From NCBI RefSeq assembly GCF_000423365.1, contig NZ_AUHV01000005.1:186001-250000 (forward strand): DNA of 64,000 nucleotides. The letters run 5' to 3'. The notes under the pieces are model-generated. The model saw nothing but the letters and a program-made list of their open reading frames with translations, made no database searches and had not been told where the DNA came from. Position numbers and translations under genes: made by a program. Shown here piece after piece: positions 44,485 through 55,586 of this stretch. The DNA is from Maritalea myrionectae DSM 19524 (GTDB taxonomy: Bacteria > Pseudomonadota > Alphaproteobacteria > Rhizobiales > Devosiaceae). Positions within the stretch are counted from its first letter, which is position 1. Every line of letters begins with the position of its first letter.

Positions 44485-45368
44485 GAGCGGGACAAGGCGC
44501 GGGCCAGAAAATCGATTGCGGCCCGCACCCGTGCCGGGCGATTCCGGTTGAGCGGCAGCACAGCCTGGATTGGCAAGGTCAGCGAGGGATAGTCCGGCAA
44601 AAGCCGCACCAGCTTTTCCGCCGCCACGTCCGATTGCACAACAAAATCCGGCACAAGCGCAATGCCTTCACCCATCATTGCCAGATTGCGCATGGCGGTA
44701 GCGCTGTTGGTGACAAATTGCGGCTGAATCGCAATATTGCGGGTTATCCCGTCTATCTGAAAAGGCCAGCGCGCCCCGCCGCGATAGTTGGCATCCTGCA
44801 AACAAATATGATCGCTCAAATCATCTGGCGATTTCGGCGTCCCATAATGATCAAGATAGGCCGGGCTTGCGACCAGCCATAAGTGCGATTCGGTGAGTTT
44901 GCGCGCCACCAAATTGGAATCACTGAGCGCGCCGATACGCAGGGCGAAGTCAAAGCCGCCTTCGATCAGATCGACATAGCTGTCTGATAAGCGCACATCA
45001 AAGCTAAGGTCCGGATGCTCTCGCTTAAGTTTGGCGAGCAATGGCAGTAGAACCACTTCGCCAAAACTCACTGGCGCTGAAATGCGCAAATGCCCGATTA
45101 ATTGTCCCTCAGCCTGCTTCAGCGCCGAATGGCTTTCATCAATGCGGGCAATTATGTCCTGGCAATCAAGATAATATTGCTGACCGGCCACTGTCAGGCT
45201 TTGGCTGCGGGTCGTGCGATTGAGCAGCTTGACGCCAACCTGCGTTTCAAGCGCAGCCAAATATTTGCTGGCCAGTTTTTTTGAAATGTTCAGTCGGTCT
45301 GCTGCGGCTGTAATTGTGCCGGCTTCCACCACCGCAAGAAAGGTCCGCATACCATCAATCATATCCAT
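44478..45368 (-). CDS. LysR-type transcriptional regulator
   Basis: 296 residues from the ATG at 45368; an ATG two codons later (45362) is equally possible, and the upstream TTG at 45404 is not convincing. Helix-turn-helix at about 5-62 (TITAAADRLNISKKLASKYLAALE), effector-binding domain from about 90. The sequence has the feel of the large CrgA/AaeR-like LysR branch with RTTRSQSLT after the DNA-binding domain. It is divergent from the SnoaL-like gene across 139 bases containing a candidate site and probably controls that operon. Confidence 0.9.
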   Translation of the reverse strand: MDMIDGMRTFLAVVEAGTITAAADRLNISKKLASKYLAALETQVGVKLLNRTTRSQSLTVAGQQYYLDCQDIIARIDESHSALKQAEGQLIGHLRISAPVSFGEVVLLPLLAKLKREHPDLSFDVRLSDSYVDLIEGGFDFALRIGALSDSNLVARKLTESHLWLVASPAYLDHYGTPKSPDDLSDHICLQDANYRGGARWPFQIDGITRNIAIQPQFVTNSATAMRNLAMMGEGIALVPDFVVQSDVAAEKLVRLLPDYPSLTLPIQAVLPLNRNRPARVRAAIDFLARALSRSQ

Positions 45369-45418
45369 ATTATTGTGAATATACCGGCGACAATATTTCG
45401 TCAATATCTATGTTTTTC

Positions 45419-45443
45419 GGAATAAAGATTTCAATCATATTCC
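45419..45443. promoter_or_regulatory. Inverted repeat in the lysR-snoaL divergent promoter
   Basis: GGAATA (45419-45424) and TATTCC (45438-45443) are perfect arms around 13 bases, a geometry compatible with a LysR-type site. It lies midway between the two start codons. Confidence 0.45.
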
Positions 45444-45507
45444 TTTCAACGCCGCACAACACAAGCCTCCAAAATGATGCGGTGCAACAAACTGAAAGGA
45501 AATAGAC

Positions 45508-46071
45508 ATGTTGAAACAAACTCTTATAACAACACTTCTGGCCACCGGCCTCACCGCAAATGCATTTGCTGAAACGCAAGAAGCCATTCCGGGCGGGATC
45601 ACACAAGAGCAATATTATACCGGCGGTGGTGCCGCCACTGAGGTGGATGAAAAGCACCTCGAAAAGTTCGATGCGCTCGATTTTGAGATTTTCTCTAATC
45701 AGGAATGGGACCGGGTCCACGAAAGCCATGATGAGGACATTATTGTCACCTGGCCCGATGGGCACTCCACCCGCGGTATTGATGTGCACATTGAGGATCT
45801 GAAGCGCTTATTTGTCCATGCGCCAGACACACAGATCCGCTTCCATCCCGTGCGCCTGGCCACCGACAATTGGACCGCCGTTGTCGGGGTAATGGAAGGC
45901 ACCTTCACTGAGCCCCTGCCTATTGGCAAGGGCGAATTTATCGAACCTACCGGCGAATCTTTTGAACTGCAGATGGCCACCATCGCCTTCTGGCAGGACG
46001 GTCGCATGATCCATGAATGGCTGTTCTGGGACAATGAAACCTACGCCCGTCAACTTGGACTGATCGAATGA
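45508..46071 (+). CDS. Secreted SnoaL-like (NTF2-fold) protein
   Basis: 187 residues. A signal peptide ends at TANAFA (cleavage likely after residue 21). The mature protein has the polyketide cyclase/SnoaL pattern: HESHDEDIIVTWPDGHSTRGIDVHIED around residues 70-95 and GESFELQMATIAFWQDGRMIHEWLFWDN near the end. Members bind small hydrophobic or reactive molecules; some are hydrolases or ester cyclases. AAAGGAAA ribosome site. It opens an operon with a nucleotide-binding reductase, whose likely start lies 36 bases downstream, and is divergent from a LysR gene. Confidence 0.82.
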   Translation: MLKQTLITTLLATGLTANAFAETQEAIPGGITQEQYYTGGGAATEVDEKHLEKFDALDFEIFSNQEWDRVHESHDEDIIVTWPDGHSTRGIDVHIEDLKRLFVHAPDTQIRFHPVRLATDNWTAVVGVMEGTFTEPLPIGKGEFIEPTGESFELQMATIAFWQDGRMIHEWLFWDNETYARQLGLIE

Positions 46072-46106
46072 CTTTACTCAACAAACTCCTCAGAAAGGAT
46101 AGAAAA

Positions 46107-46736
46107 ATGACATATGCAATTATTGGTACAGGCAACATCGCCAGCGGTTTGGCCCGCACATTGGCCGCAAAGCACAAGGTATTGGTTGCCGGACGCGACG
46201 CTGACAAGGCGGACAAACTGGTCAGCACCGTGAAAAATGCCAGCGCGGTAGCCATAGATGAAGCGCTCGACACCGCCGAGATCGTATTTCTCGCCGTGCC
46301 GTTTGATGCGGTGAGTGAATTGGCCGCCCGCTATAATTTTGACAACAAGATTGTTGTCGATGTCACCAATCCATTCAAGGCAGACTTCTCCGGGCTGACC
46401 TTTGGCTATGATTCCTCAGCTGCCGAAGAAATTGCGCAGCTTTTGCCCAATGCCCATGTGGTCAAGGCGTTGAATACGATCTTTGCCCAGGTCTATGAGC
46501 AGGGTCTGATTTTTGAGGGCCGGAAAGTGCCCGCCTATGTGGCGGCTGATGATGATGCGGCCAAACAAAAGGTGGTCACATTATTGGCTGACGTCGGGTT
46601 TGACGCGGTGGATGCGGGCGGCCTGCTCAATGCGCGCTATCTGGAGCCGCTCGCCTATCTGAATGTGCAGTTTGGCTATATGTTGGGCCAAGGCACACAA
46701 ATCGCGCCAGCCTGGCTTTCCCGCCAGCCTGCCTAA
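46107..46736 (+). CDS. NADP-binding protein of the F420-reductase-like family
   Basis: 209 residues from the ATG at 46107, which has an AAAGGAT ribosome site; an in-frame ATG at 46068 overlaps the previous stop by four bases and is the alternative. The Rossmann motif is AIIGTGNIASGLARTLA (about 4-20). IVFLAVPFDAVSELA and VVKALNTIFAQVYEQG match the NADPH-dependent F420 reductase/ferric-reductase-like group that in proteobacteria uses other acceptors. Exact substrate unknown. It is followed by a strong terminator and then the hydroquinone reductase gene. Confidence 0.85.
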   Translation: MTYAIIGTGNIASGLARTLAAKHKVLVAGRDADKADKLVSTVKNASAVAIDEALDTAEIVFLAVPFDAVSELAARYNFDNKIVVDVTNPFKADFSGLTFGYDSSAAEEIAQLLPNAHVVKALNTIFAQVYEQGLIFEGRKVPAYVAADDDAAKQKVVTLLADVGFDAVDAGGLLNARYLEPLAYLNVQFGYMLGQGTQIAPAWLSRQPA

Positions 46737-46743
46737 GTGCAAC

Positions 46744-46774
46744 AGGGCGCGATCTTTTGGGTCGCGCCCTTTTT
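46744..46774 (+). terminator. Rho-independent terminator after the reductase gene
   Basis: AGGGCGCGA (46744-46752) pairs with TCGCGCCCT (46762-46770), followed by a T-run (to 46774). The ribosome site of the next gene comes immediately after. Confidence 0.88.
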
Positions 46775-46786
46775 AAGGAGCTTACT

Positions 46787-47764
46787 ATGCTTGTTGATGG
46801 AAAATGGCAGGGCGATTGGCACCCTTATCAGGCCAAGGACAAAAAGGGGCGCTTTGTGCGTCAGGAGTCGGCGTTTCGCAACTGGATCACACCCGATGGG
46901 GCGCCAGGGCCCACCGGTGAAGGCGGCTTTGAGGCGGAGCCAGACCGCTATCATCTTTATGTCGCCTTGATCTGCCCCTGGGCGTCGCGCACCTTGATGG
47001 CACGCGCGCTCAAAGGCCTTGAGGATGTGATCAGCGTAAGCGTGGTCAACCCGCAGCTCAGCGCAGAGGGGTGGTCCTTTGGCGGTTTTGAAGGGGCCGA
47101 TTTGGACCGGCTCAATGGGGCGAAATATATGCACCAGATTTATACAAGGGCTGATCCCAATTACACCGGGCGTGCCACGGTGCCTGTACTTTGGGATAAA
47201 AAGCGCCAAAGGATTGTGAACAATGAGAGCGCGGATATTTTGCGCATGCTCAATCATAGTTTTTCCGCGCTAGTGCCTTCCAAAAATGACCTTTATCCAG
47301 AAGAACTGGCGGATCAGATCGAAGACCTGAACAGCTGGCTTTATCACGGGCTGAATAACGGGGTTTATCGCGCTGGCTTTGCACAAAGTCAGGATGCCTA
47401 TGAAGAGGCGTTTGATGAAGTCTTTGCCACGCTGGATCGATTGGAAGAACGCTTGGCAGCAGATGGGCCATACCTATTTGGCGAGCAACTGACCGAAAGC
47501 GATATTCGATTGTTTGTAACGCTTGCGCGGTTTGATGTGGCCTATTTCGGCCTGTTTAAGACCAATCTGAAAAGGGTGCAGGATTATCCGCATTTGCTGC
47601 GCTTTGCCCAACGCATATATGCGTTGGACGGTGTGGCTGCGACCGTCGATCTTGAGCATATCAAGGCGGGGTATTATTCGGTCAAAGCGCTCAATCCGCG
47701 CCAAATAATTCCGGCTGGTCCAGACGATATCGGCTTTGCCATCAACACGAAAAGCGCTGCTTAA
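46787..47764 (+). CDS. Glutathionyl-hydroquinone reductase (YqjG/ECM4 type)
   Basis: 325 residues from the ATG at 46787, preceded by AAGGAG; the open frame begins ten codons earlier inside the terminator. A xi-class glutathione transferase that removes glutathione from glutathionyl-hydroquinones. The catalytic cysteine lies in ALICPWASRTLMARAL (about residue 60), with the CPWA context diagnostic. Further markers are RATVPVLWDKK and NNESADILRMLN (substrate and GSH binding). The stop overlaps that of the convergent penicillin-binding protein. Fits a quinone-stress role for the neighbourhood. Confidence 0.93.
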   Translation: MLVDGKWQGDWHPYQAKDKKGRFVRQESAFRNWITPDGAPGPTGEGGFEAEPDRYHLYVALICPWASRTLMARALKGLEDVISVSVVNPQLSAEGWSFGGFEGADLDRLNGAKYMHQIYTRADPNYTGRATVPVLWDKKRQRIVNNESADILRMLNHSFSALVPSKNDLYPEELADQIEDLNSWLYHGLNNGVYRAGFAQSQDAYEEAFDEVFATLDRLEERLAADGPYLFGEQLTESDIRLFVTLARFDVAYFGLFKTNLKRVQDYPHLLRFAQRIYALDGVAATVDLEHIKAGYYSVKALNPRQIIPAGPDDIGFAINTKSAA

Positions 47765-49824
47765 CGCGAGAATATCTCGTTAATCAGGTCGCCCAAATTC
47801 CGGCGCTGGCCTTCTTGGGGCCGCTGGGTCATTGGCTCAAGGCTTTGATTGTCAAACCGCACATTGCCGCCGGGGATTTGGGCGACAGCGAGCCCTTCAT
47901 GGGCTTTTTGCATAAAATCGTGCCAAACTTGAACCGGCACATTGCCACCGCTGGCATTGGTGGGCGTGTCATCATCATTGCCCACCCATACGCCGGTGAC
48001 CAAACGGGCGCTGTAGCCGACGAAGAGCGCATCGCGGTTCTTCTGAGAAGTGCCGGTTTTGCCAGCGATCGGCCAATCGCCAAATCTTGCTTTGCGGCCT
48101 GTGCCTACTTCGACAGCATGGGCCAACATATCGTTCATCATTGGGATATGTTCGGGCGCCACGACCCGACCGGGGCCCGCTGGCTGATGATTATAAAGCA
48201 CTTCACCTTCGGCGGTTTCGATGCGCGAAATCACCCGTGCAATGATGCCTTCGCCACCATTGGCAAAAGGGGCGTAGGCTGCGGTCAGTTCCAAAAGCGA
48301 AATGCCCGTGGTGCCCAGTGCGCTTGAGGGCACGGGGTCGATATTGCTGGAAATCCCAAGCTTATAGGCGGTCTGCGCCACATTTAGCGGCCCCAGTTCG
48401 ATGGCCAGTTTAGCGGCCACCAAATTGGACGACACCGCCAATGCGTCGCGCAGTTGCATGGTGCCACGGGTTTTGCCACCAGCATTTTGGGGCGACCAGC
48501 CCTTATAGGTGAAGGGCGAATCGTCAACCACGGTCTCAGGCCGATAGCCATTTTCCAAAGCGGTCAGATACACAAAGGGTTTAAACGCGGAGCCAGATTG
48601 TCGCCGCGCTGTGACCGCGCGGTTATATTGGCTTGTGGTGTAATCAATGCCCCCGACAATGGCCTGCACTGCCCCATCAGGCGTCATCGACACGAGCGCC
48701 CCTTGGCTAAACGCACGCTCTTCGCCCTGTTCGCGCACAATTTCTTTGATTAAAAACTCGGCCTGTTTTTGCAATTCCCAGTTGATGGTGGTGTAAACAA
48801 TCACATCCTGTTCCACCTCACCAAGATAATTGTCCATCAAGGTTTCCACCCAGTCAGCGACATAATATTCGGTGCCGGTGACACGTGTCCGGATCCGCTT
48901 GTTGGGGTCGATCGCGGCGGCCTTGGCCTCTGCTTCAGAGATATAGCCTTCCTCCGCCATCGCGTTCAGCACCACGCGGGCACGAGCGGCTGCACCTTCC
49001 GGGTTTTTGTTGGGCGCGAGGCGAGACGGCGCCTTCAGCAGGCCCGCCAGAATTGCAGATTCACCCAAGGATAAATTGCGCGCTGACTTGCCAAAATAAC
49101 GCTGCGACGCCGCTTCAATCCCGTAAGACCCCGCACCAAAATAAACCCGGTTCAAATAGAGCTGCAAAATTTCATCTTTGGTGAAATTTTGTTCCAGCCA
49201 AACCGACAGAAGCGCTTCCTGGATTTTCCGACCATAATTCTGATCCGGCGTCAAAAACAGATTTTTGGCCACTTGTTGGGTGATGGTCGATCCACCGCCG
49301 GTAATCCGGCCCTCAATGGTGTTGTTCACAAAGGCGCGGGCGATACCGATGGGATCGATGCCGAAATGGTCATAAAAACGCCGGTCTTCAATCGCCAACA
49401 CGGCTGCGGGCACAAAATGGGGCAATTCATGGATGGATATGGCCTCGCCGCCCATTTTGCCGCGATTGGACAAAAGCTGTCCATCGGCCGCAACAATGCG
49501 GATATTCGCCGGACGATCAGGGATGGCCCACGTGTCTGATGATGGCAGCTGCATGCCGTAATAGGCGACAATGCCGCCAACGGCAATCAGCGCCCATACG
49601 CCCAGCACAACGCCCCAATAAAACAGACGACGGAACACACGCCAGAACGTCCATTTCTGCTGCTTCTTCGCCTTACGACGCGTCACTTTCTTTTTGGGAT
49701 TCGCCTTGCTGCTGGCCGCAGTTTTGGCCTTGGTGCGCGCACGCGTCTTCTTGCCCTTTGTGCCGCCAATACGGTCAGCATTGGTCAATTTCAGGTCTGA
49801 CGATTTGGAAGGTTTACGCGCCAC
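47761..49824 (-). CDS. Class A penicillin-binding protein (PBP1a family), GTG start
   Basis: 687 residues. A basic cytoplasmic tail rich in K, R and A (about 1-60) precedes one transmembrane helix (about 65-90). The glycosyltransferase domain GT51 shows EDRRFYDHFGIDPIG and GGSTITQQVAKNLFL. The transpeptidase has SGSAFKPF (active-site serine), SSN and KTGTS. It makes peptidoglycan strands and crosslinks them. The frame can start at TTG (49827) or GTG (49824); a GAGGG site is three or six bases upstream, respectively, so GTG is preferred. Divergent from the GNAT gene. Confidence 0.93.
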   Translation of the reverse strand: MARKPSKSSDLKLTNADRIGGTKGKKTRARTKAKTAASSKANPKKKVTRRKAKKQQKWTFWRVFRRLFYWGVVLGVWALIAVGGIVAYYGMQLPSSDTWAIPDRPANIRIVAADGQLLSNRGKMGGEAISIHELPHFVPAAVLAIEDRRFYDHFGIDPIGIARAFVNNTIEGRITGGGSTITQQVAKNLFLTPDQNYGRKIQEALLSVWLEQNFTKDEILQLYLNRVYFGAGSYGIEAASQRYFGKSARNLSLGESAILAGLLKAPSRLAPNKNPEGAAARARVVLNAMAEEGYISEAEAKAAAIDPNKRIRTRVTGTEYYVADWVETLMDNYLGEVEQDVIVYTTINWELQKQAEFLIKEIVREQGEERAFSQGALVSMTPDGAVQAIVGGIDYTTSQYNRAVTARRQSGSAFKPFVYLTALENGYRPETVVDDSPFTYKGWSPQNAGGKTRGTMQLRDALAVSSNLVAAKLAIELGPLNVAQTAYKLGISSNIDPVPSSALGTTGISLLELTAAYAPFANGGEGIIARVISRIETAEGEVLYNHQPAGPGRVVAPEHIPMMNDMLAHAVEVGTGRKARFGDWPIAGKTGTSQKNRDALFVGYSARLVTGVWVGNDDDTPTNASGGNVPVQVWHDFMQKAHEGLAVAQIPGGNVRFDNQSLEPMTQRPQEGQRRNLGDLINEIFSR

Positions 49825-49987
49825 CAATTACCCTCACGGATTTGATTAAAAGTCGAGAAAAGTGCTTATTCACTTTAAATGTGGCCGGTTTATGGGGTGT
49901 AAACATTTTTGCAACAGCCCAGACTTACCAGTTTCATTGCATTGCTGAACGCTGAATCAATGTCTAAATGCATGTTTTGACCAAATT

Positions 49988-50470
49988 ATGAGTATTGTTG
50001 TGACTTTTGAAATTAGACGCGCCTTGGTTGAAGATAAGCCCGACATCAAAGGCATCTTGCTTTCAACCTTCACCCACACGTGGAAACCGCAGCTCAATGA
50101 GCGCGGATTGGCCAAGGCTGCGCAATTCGATCAACGGGTCGATGACTATCTTGATCAATATTGCTCCCACATTTTTGTGGCGGCGGAAGGCGGCAAAGCT
50201 ATAGGCATGGTGCATTGGTTTGGTGATTTCGTTGCGGCGCTGCACGTGTCTCAAGAGGCTCAGGGGCGTGGCGCTGGTAGCGCGTTGCTGTGCTATGTAG
50301 AAAATGAAATCCGACAGGCTCATGACAAGGTGCGGTTGGAAACAGACACGTTTAACACGCAGTCGCGCGCCTTTTACAAAAAACACGGGTTTGAAGAGAT
50401 CAAACAATATCCTGATGAGGAATGGGACAGCGGTCTGACCACAATTTTGCTCTGCAAACGCTTGTCCTAA
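49988..50470 (+). CDS. GNAT-family N-acetyltransferase
   Basis: 160 residues. The acetyl-CoA-binding motif A is LHVSQEAQGRGAGSALLCYV (about 85-104, pyrophosphate loop QGRGAG), and RAFYKKHGFEE is the usual motif B. Substrate unknown. The only ATG is at 49988 and has no clear ribosome site, so expression may be low or the start leaderless. A bidirectional terminator lies directly after the stop. Confidence 0.88.
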   Translation: MSIVVTFEIRRALVEDKPDIKGILLSTFTHTWKPQLNERGLAKAAQFDQRVDDYLDQYCSHIFVAAEGGKAIGMVHWFGDFVAALHVSQEAQGRGAGSALLCYVENEIRQAHDKVRLETDTFNTQSRAFYKKHGFEEIKQYPDEEWDSGLTTILLCKRLS

Positions 50471-50500
50471 AAAAAAGGCGCCAATCGGCGCCCTTTTTTG
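50469..50500. terminator. Bidirectional terminator between the GNAT gene and gyrB
   Basis: GGCGCC (50477-50482) repeats as GGCGCC (50487-50492) around AATC, flanked by an A-run to the left and six T residues to the right. It serves both convergent transcripts. Confidence 0.88.
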
Positions 50501-50519
50501 CTTAAATATCGAGGTCCAC

Positions 50520-52970
<2,451 letters not shown>

Positions 52971-53096
52971 TTAGCTTCTCTTTTTCTAGACCGTTTTCAG
53001 CCTAAACCAAAGGGTTGTGGCGGTTTTTTGCCGCTTTTTCTTGGGATTGTTGCGCCAGGGAGCATGGTTGCGCTTATTTGGCCGGATTTAAGGGCC

Positions 53097-54230
53097 TTAA
53101 AGCGTCAACTGCGCGTCTTTCACGCTGACAAATTGCGCTTCGTCGCCCAGCGCATCAAACAGCATTTTGTCGGTACCCGTCATCCAACACTGAGTGCCAA
53201 GGCCATTGAGGATTTCAAACAGGGCCGCGCGGCGCGACAAATCCAGATGCGCCGCGATTTCATCGAGCAACAAAAGCGGTGAAATGTGGGTGATTTGGCG
53301 CACCAGCGCGGCCTGCGCCAAAATAAGACCGATCAAGAGCGCCTTTTGCTCCCCGGTTGAGCACAGGGCGGCGGGCATTTGTTTATCCAGATGGGTAACC
53401 TGCATGTCTGTACGGTGCGGCCCAAGGGTCGTGCGCCCCGCCACGCGGTCAATGGGGCGACGATTGCGCCAGAGATCGGTCAGAAACGCCTCTAAAGCGC
53501 TTGAGGATACAAACTCTTCGGTCAGCTCCTCTTGCGACGCAAGCGCCACATGGGCACCGGGAAATGGCGCGTCGCCGCGCGTTTTCTCCAGCAATTGATT
53601 GAGATGGGTAATCATATCGACGCGGGCAAAATGCATCGCCGCGGCATGGGTGGCCATTTGCGCTTCGATGGCGCTCATCCAACTGGGATCGAAGTCAGTT
53701 TCCAGCAGCTTGTTGCGTTGGCGCATGGCCTTTTCAAAGGCATTGGCCTCAGCCCCATGGCTGGGAATGAGCGTCATCACCAGCCGATCAAAGAACCGAC
53801 GGCGGTCGCCCGCGGCGCCGGTAAACAGCCCATCCAAGGAGGGTGTCAGCCAAAGAATGCGGGCATATTCGCCTAGCTCTTCCACCGATTTGGCGGCGCT
53901 GCCATTGATGCGCACCTTGCGTCCGGTCTGCACGCCTTGATCAAGCCCTGTGCCCATATCTACTGGGCCAACGGGTGTTTCCAAGCTTGCCGCCACGGCC
54001 CAGCCCGCCTCACTGGCATGCAGTGCCAATTGCTCAAACGCGGCGCGGCGCAGGCCACGCCCCGGTCCGAGCAGAGAAATCGCTTCCAAAAGATTTGTTT
54101 TGCCCGCCCCATTTGGCCCGGTCAGCACCACATGGCGCGGGTCCGGGTCCAATGCCGCACTTGCATAATTGCGGAAGTTTGAGAGCCGCAATCTGGAAAT
54201 GTAATGGGTGGGCAGTTCACGATGTGCCAT
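53097..54230 (-). CDS. recF: DNA replication and repair protein RecF
   Basis: 377 residues, normal length. SMC-like ATPase: Walker A GPNGAGKTNLLEA (about 38-50), ABC-like signature region with STGEQKALLIGLILAQ (about 305), Walker B LLLDEIAAHLD (about 330). It helps load RecA at gaps through RecFOR. The motif RLRLSNFRNY at the N-terminus is typical. It is 37 bases downstream of dnaN and 147 bases upstream of gyrB, all leftward. Confidence 0.97.
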   Translation of the reverse strand: MAHRELPTHYISRLRLSNFRNYASAALDPDPRHVVLTGPNGAGKTNLLEAISLLGPGRGLRRAAFEQLALHASEAGWAVAASLETPVGPVDMGTGLDQGVQTGRKVRINGSAAKSVEELGEYARILWLTPSLDGLFTGAAGDRRRFFDRLVMTLIPSHGAEANAFEKAMRQRNKLLETDFDPSWMSAIEAQMATHAAAMHFARVDMITHLNQLLEKTRGDAPFPGAHVALASQEELTEEFVSSSALEAFLTDLWRNRRPIDRVAGRTTLGPHRTDMQVTHLDKQMPAALCSTGEQKALLIGLILAQAALVRQITHISPLLLLDEIAAHLDLSRRAALFEILNGLGTQCWMTGTDKMLFDALGDEAQFVSVKDAQLTL

Positions 54231-54267
54231 TTAAGGCCTGCCCCTTTCTGCCCCGGCGATAACGCGA

Positions 54268-55392
54268 CTAAACGCGCATCGGCATCAAAATATAAAGCGC
54301 TTGATCGGCGTCATCTTCTGATTGCACGATGGTGGGTGACCCGCTGTCCGAGAACATAAAGATCGCCTGCTCCGAATGCACCTGCTCGATAATGTCCAGC
54401 AAATAGCGGGCATTAAAGCCGATTTCAAAGCCTTCATGCTCAAACTCGATGGGCAATTCTTCACGGGCTGTGCCGTGGTCCGGGTTGGTCACGCTCAATT
54501 CAAGCAGACCTTCGCTCAAGCCCAGCTTCACAGCCTTGCCGCCCCGGTCGGACGCGATGGTGGACACACGGTCCACGGCCTGCTTCAGAGCATTGCGGTC
54601 AACCGCCAAGCGTTTGTCATTGTCCTTCGGAATCACGCCTTCATAATTGGGGTAAGTGCCCTCAATCAATTTTGACAACAGCACCACGCCGCCCAATTCA
54701 AAACGGATTTTGCTGTCCGACAGTTCAATCGCCACGTCCTGATCATCATCGCCCAGAAGCTTTTGCACTTCGGCCACAGTTTTGCGCGGCACGATGATTG
54801 AAGGCATGCCTTCAGACCCTTGCGGCGCTGCCGTTTCGGCACGCGCCAAACGGTGGCCGTCTGTCGCCACGGCGCGCAGGATCACGCCATCATCTTCACT
54901 CATGGTGTGGAAGAAGATGCCGTTCAAATAATAGCGCGTCTCTTCGGTGGAGATGGCAAACTGGGTGCAATCAATCAGATTTTTGAGCGCGCCAGCTTTT
55001 AGGCTAAATTTGTGACCGAAATCGCCTGATTTCAAATCAGGGAACCCATCCGGGGACAAGCAGGTCAAATTGAAATTTGAGCGGCCTGAGGTGATTTTCA
55101 TCTGCTCATTTGCACCGTCTGTTTCCAGATTGACTTCGGCGCCATCTGCCAATTTACGCACGATTTCATAGAGCGTGTGCGCAGGCACCGTGGTGGTGCC
55201 GGCAACGCCAACCATGGCGGGCACACTTTCGGTGATTTCAATGTCCAGATCGGTAGCCCGCAATTCGAGCTGCCCATCATGCGCATTGATCAAAACGTTG
55301 GACAGGATGGGGTATGTGGTTCGCCGCTCCACAACACGGTGAACATGGCCCAAAGATTTGAGCAAATGGTTGCGCTCCAAAGTGACCTTCAT
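54268..55392 (-). CDS. dnaN: DNA polymerase III beta subunit (sliding clamp)
   Basis: 374 residues made of three clamp domains. The N-terminus MKVTLERNHLLKSLGHVHRV and the C-terminal YILMPMRV are standard, and ATDGHRLARAE (about 180) marks the second domain. It encircles DNA and tethers the polymerase. It lies 194 bases downstream of dnaA; the gap contains a strong terminator, so dnaN probably has its own promoter. Confidence 0.98.
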   Translation of the reverse strand: MKVTLERNHLLKSLGHVHRVVERRTTYPILSNVLINAHDGQLELRATDLDIEITESVPAMVGVAGTTTVPAHTLYEIVRKLADGAEVNLETDGANEQMKITSGRSNFNLTCLSPDGFPDLKSGDFGHKFSLKAGALKNLIDCTQFAISTEETRYYLNGIFFHTMSEDDGVILRAVATDGHRLARAETAAPQGSEGMPSIIVPRKTVAEVQKLLGDDDQDVAIELSDSKIRFELGGVVLLSKLIEGTYPNYEGVIPKDNDKRLAVDRNALKQAVDRVSTIASDRGGKAVKLGLSEGLLELSVTNPDHGTAREELPIEFEHEGFEIGFNARYLLDIIEQVHSEQAIFMFSDSGSPTIVQSEDDADQALYILMPMRV

Positions 55393-55521
55393 CTGACGTC
55401 TCCCATGCTGCCATCGTTTTTTTCGATGGCGCTTATCATTGATCTATTCGGGGTTGCGAAACTGGCTTTTTCTGGCGCAAAAGGCAAGGCCTAACTCGCC
55501 CAAAAGCTGCAATAACAACAG

Positions 55522-55556
55522 AAAACGGCGCATCTTCTGTCAAGATGCACCGTTTT
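55522..55556 (-). terminator. Terminator of dnaA
   Basis: AAAACGGCGCATCTT (55522-55536) and AAGATGCACCGTTTT (55542-55556) form a 15-bp stem with one wobble or mismatch around a five-base loop. Read leftward it ends in a T-rich stretch (TTTTCTGTTGTTATT). It stands 31 bases after the dnaA stop. Confidence 0.85.
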
Positions 55557-55586
55557 ATCCTCCCCCGAGAATTTCTGCGCGGTCGT

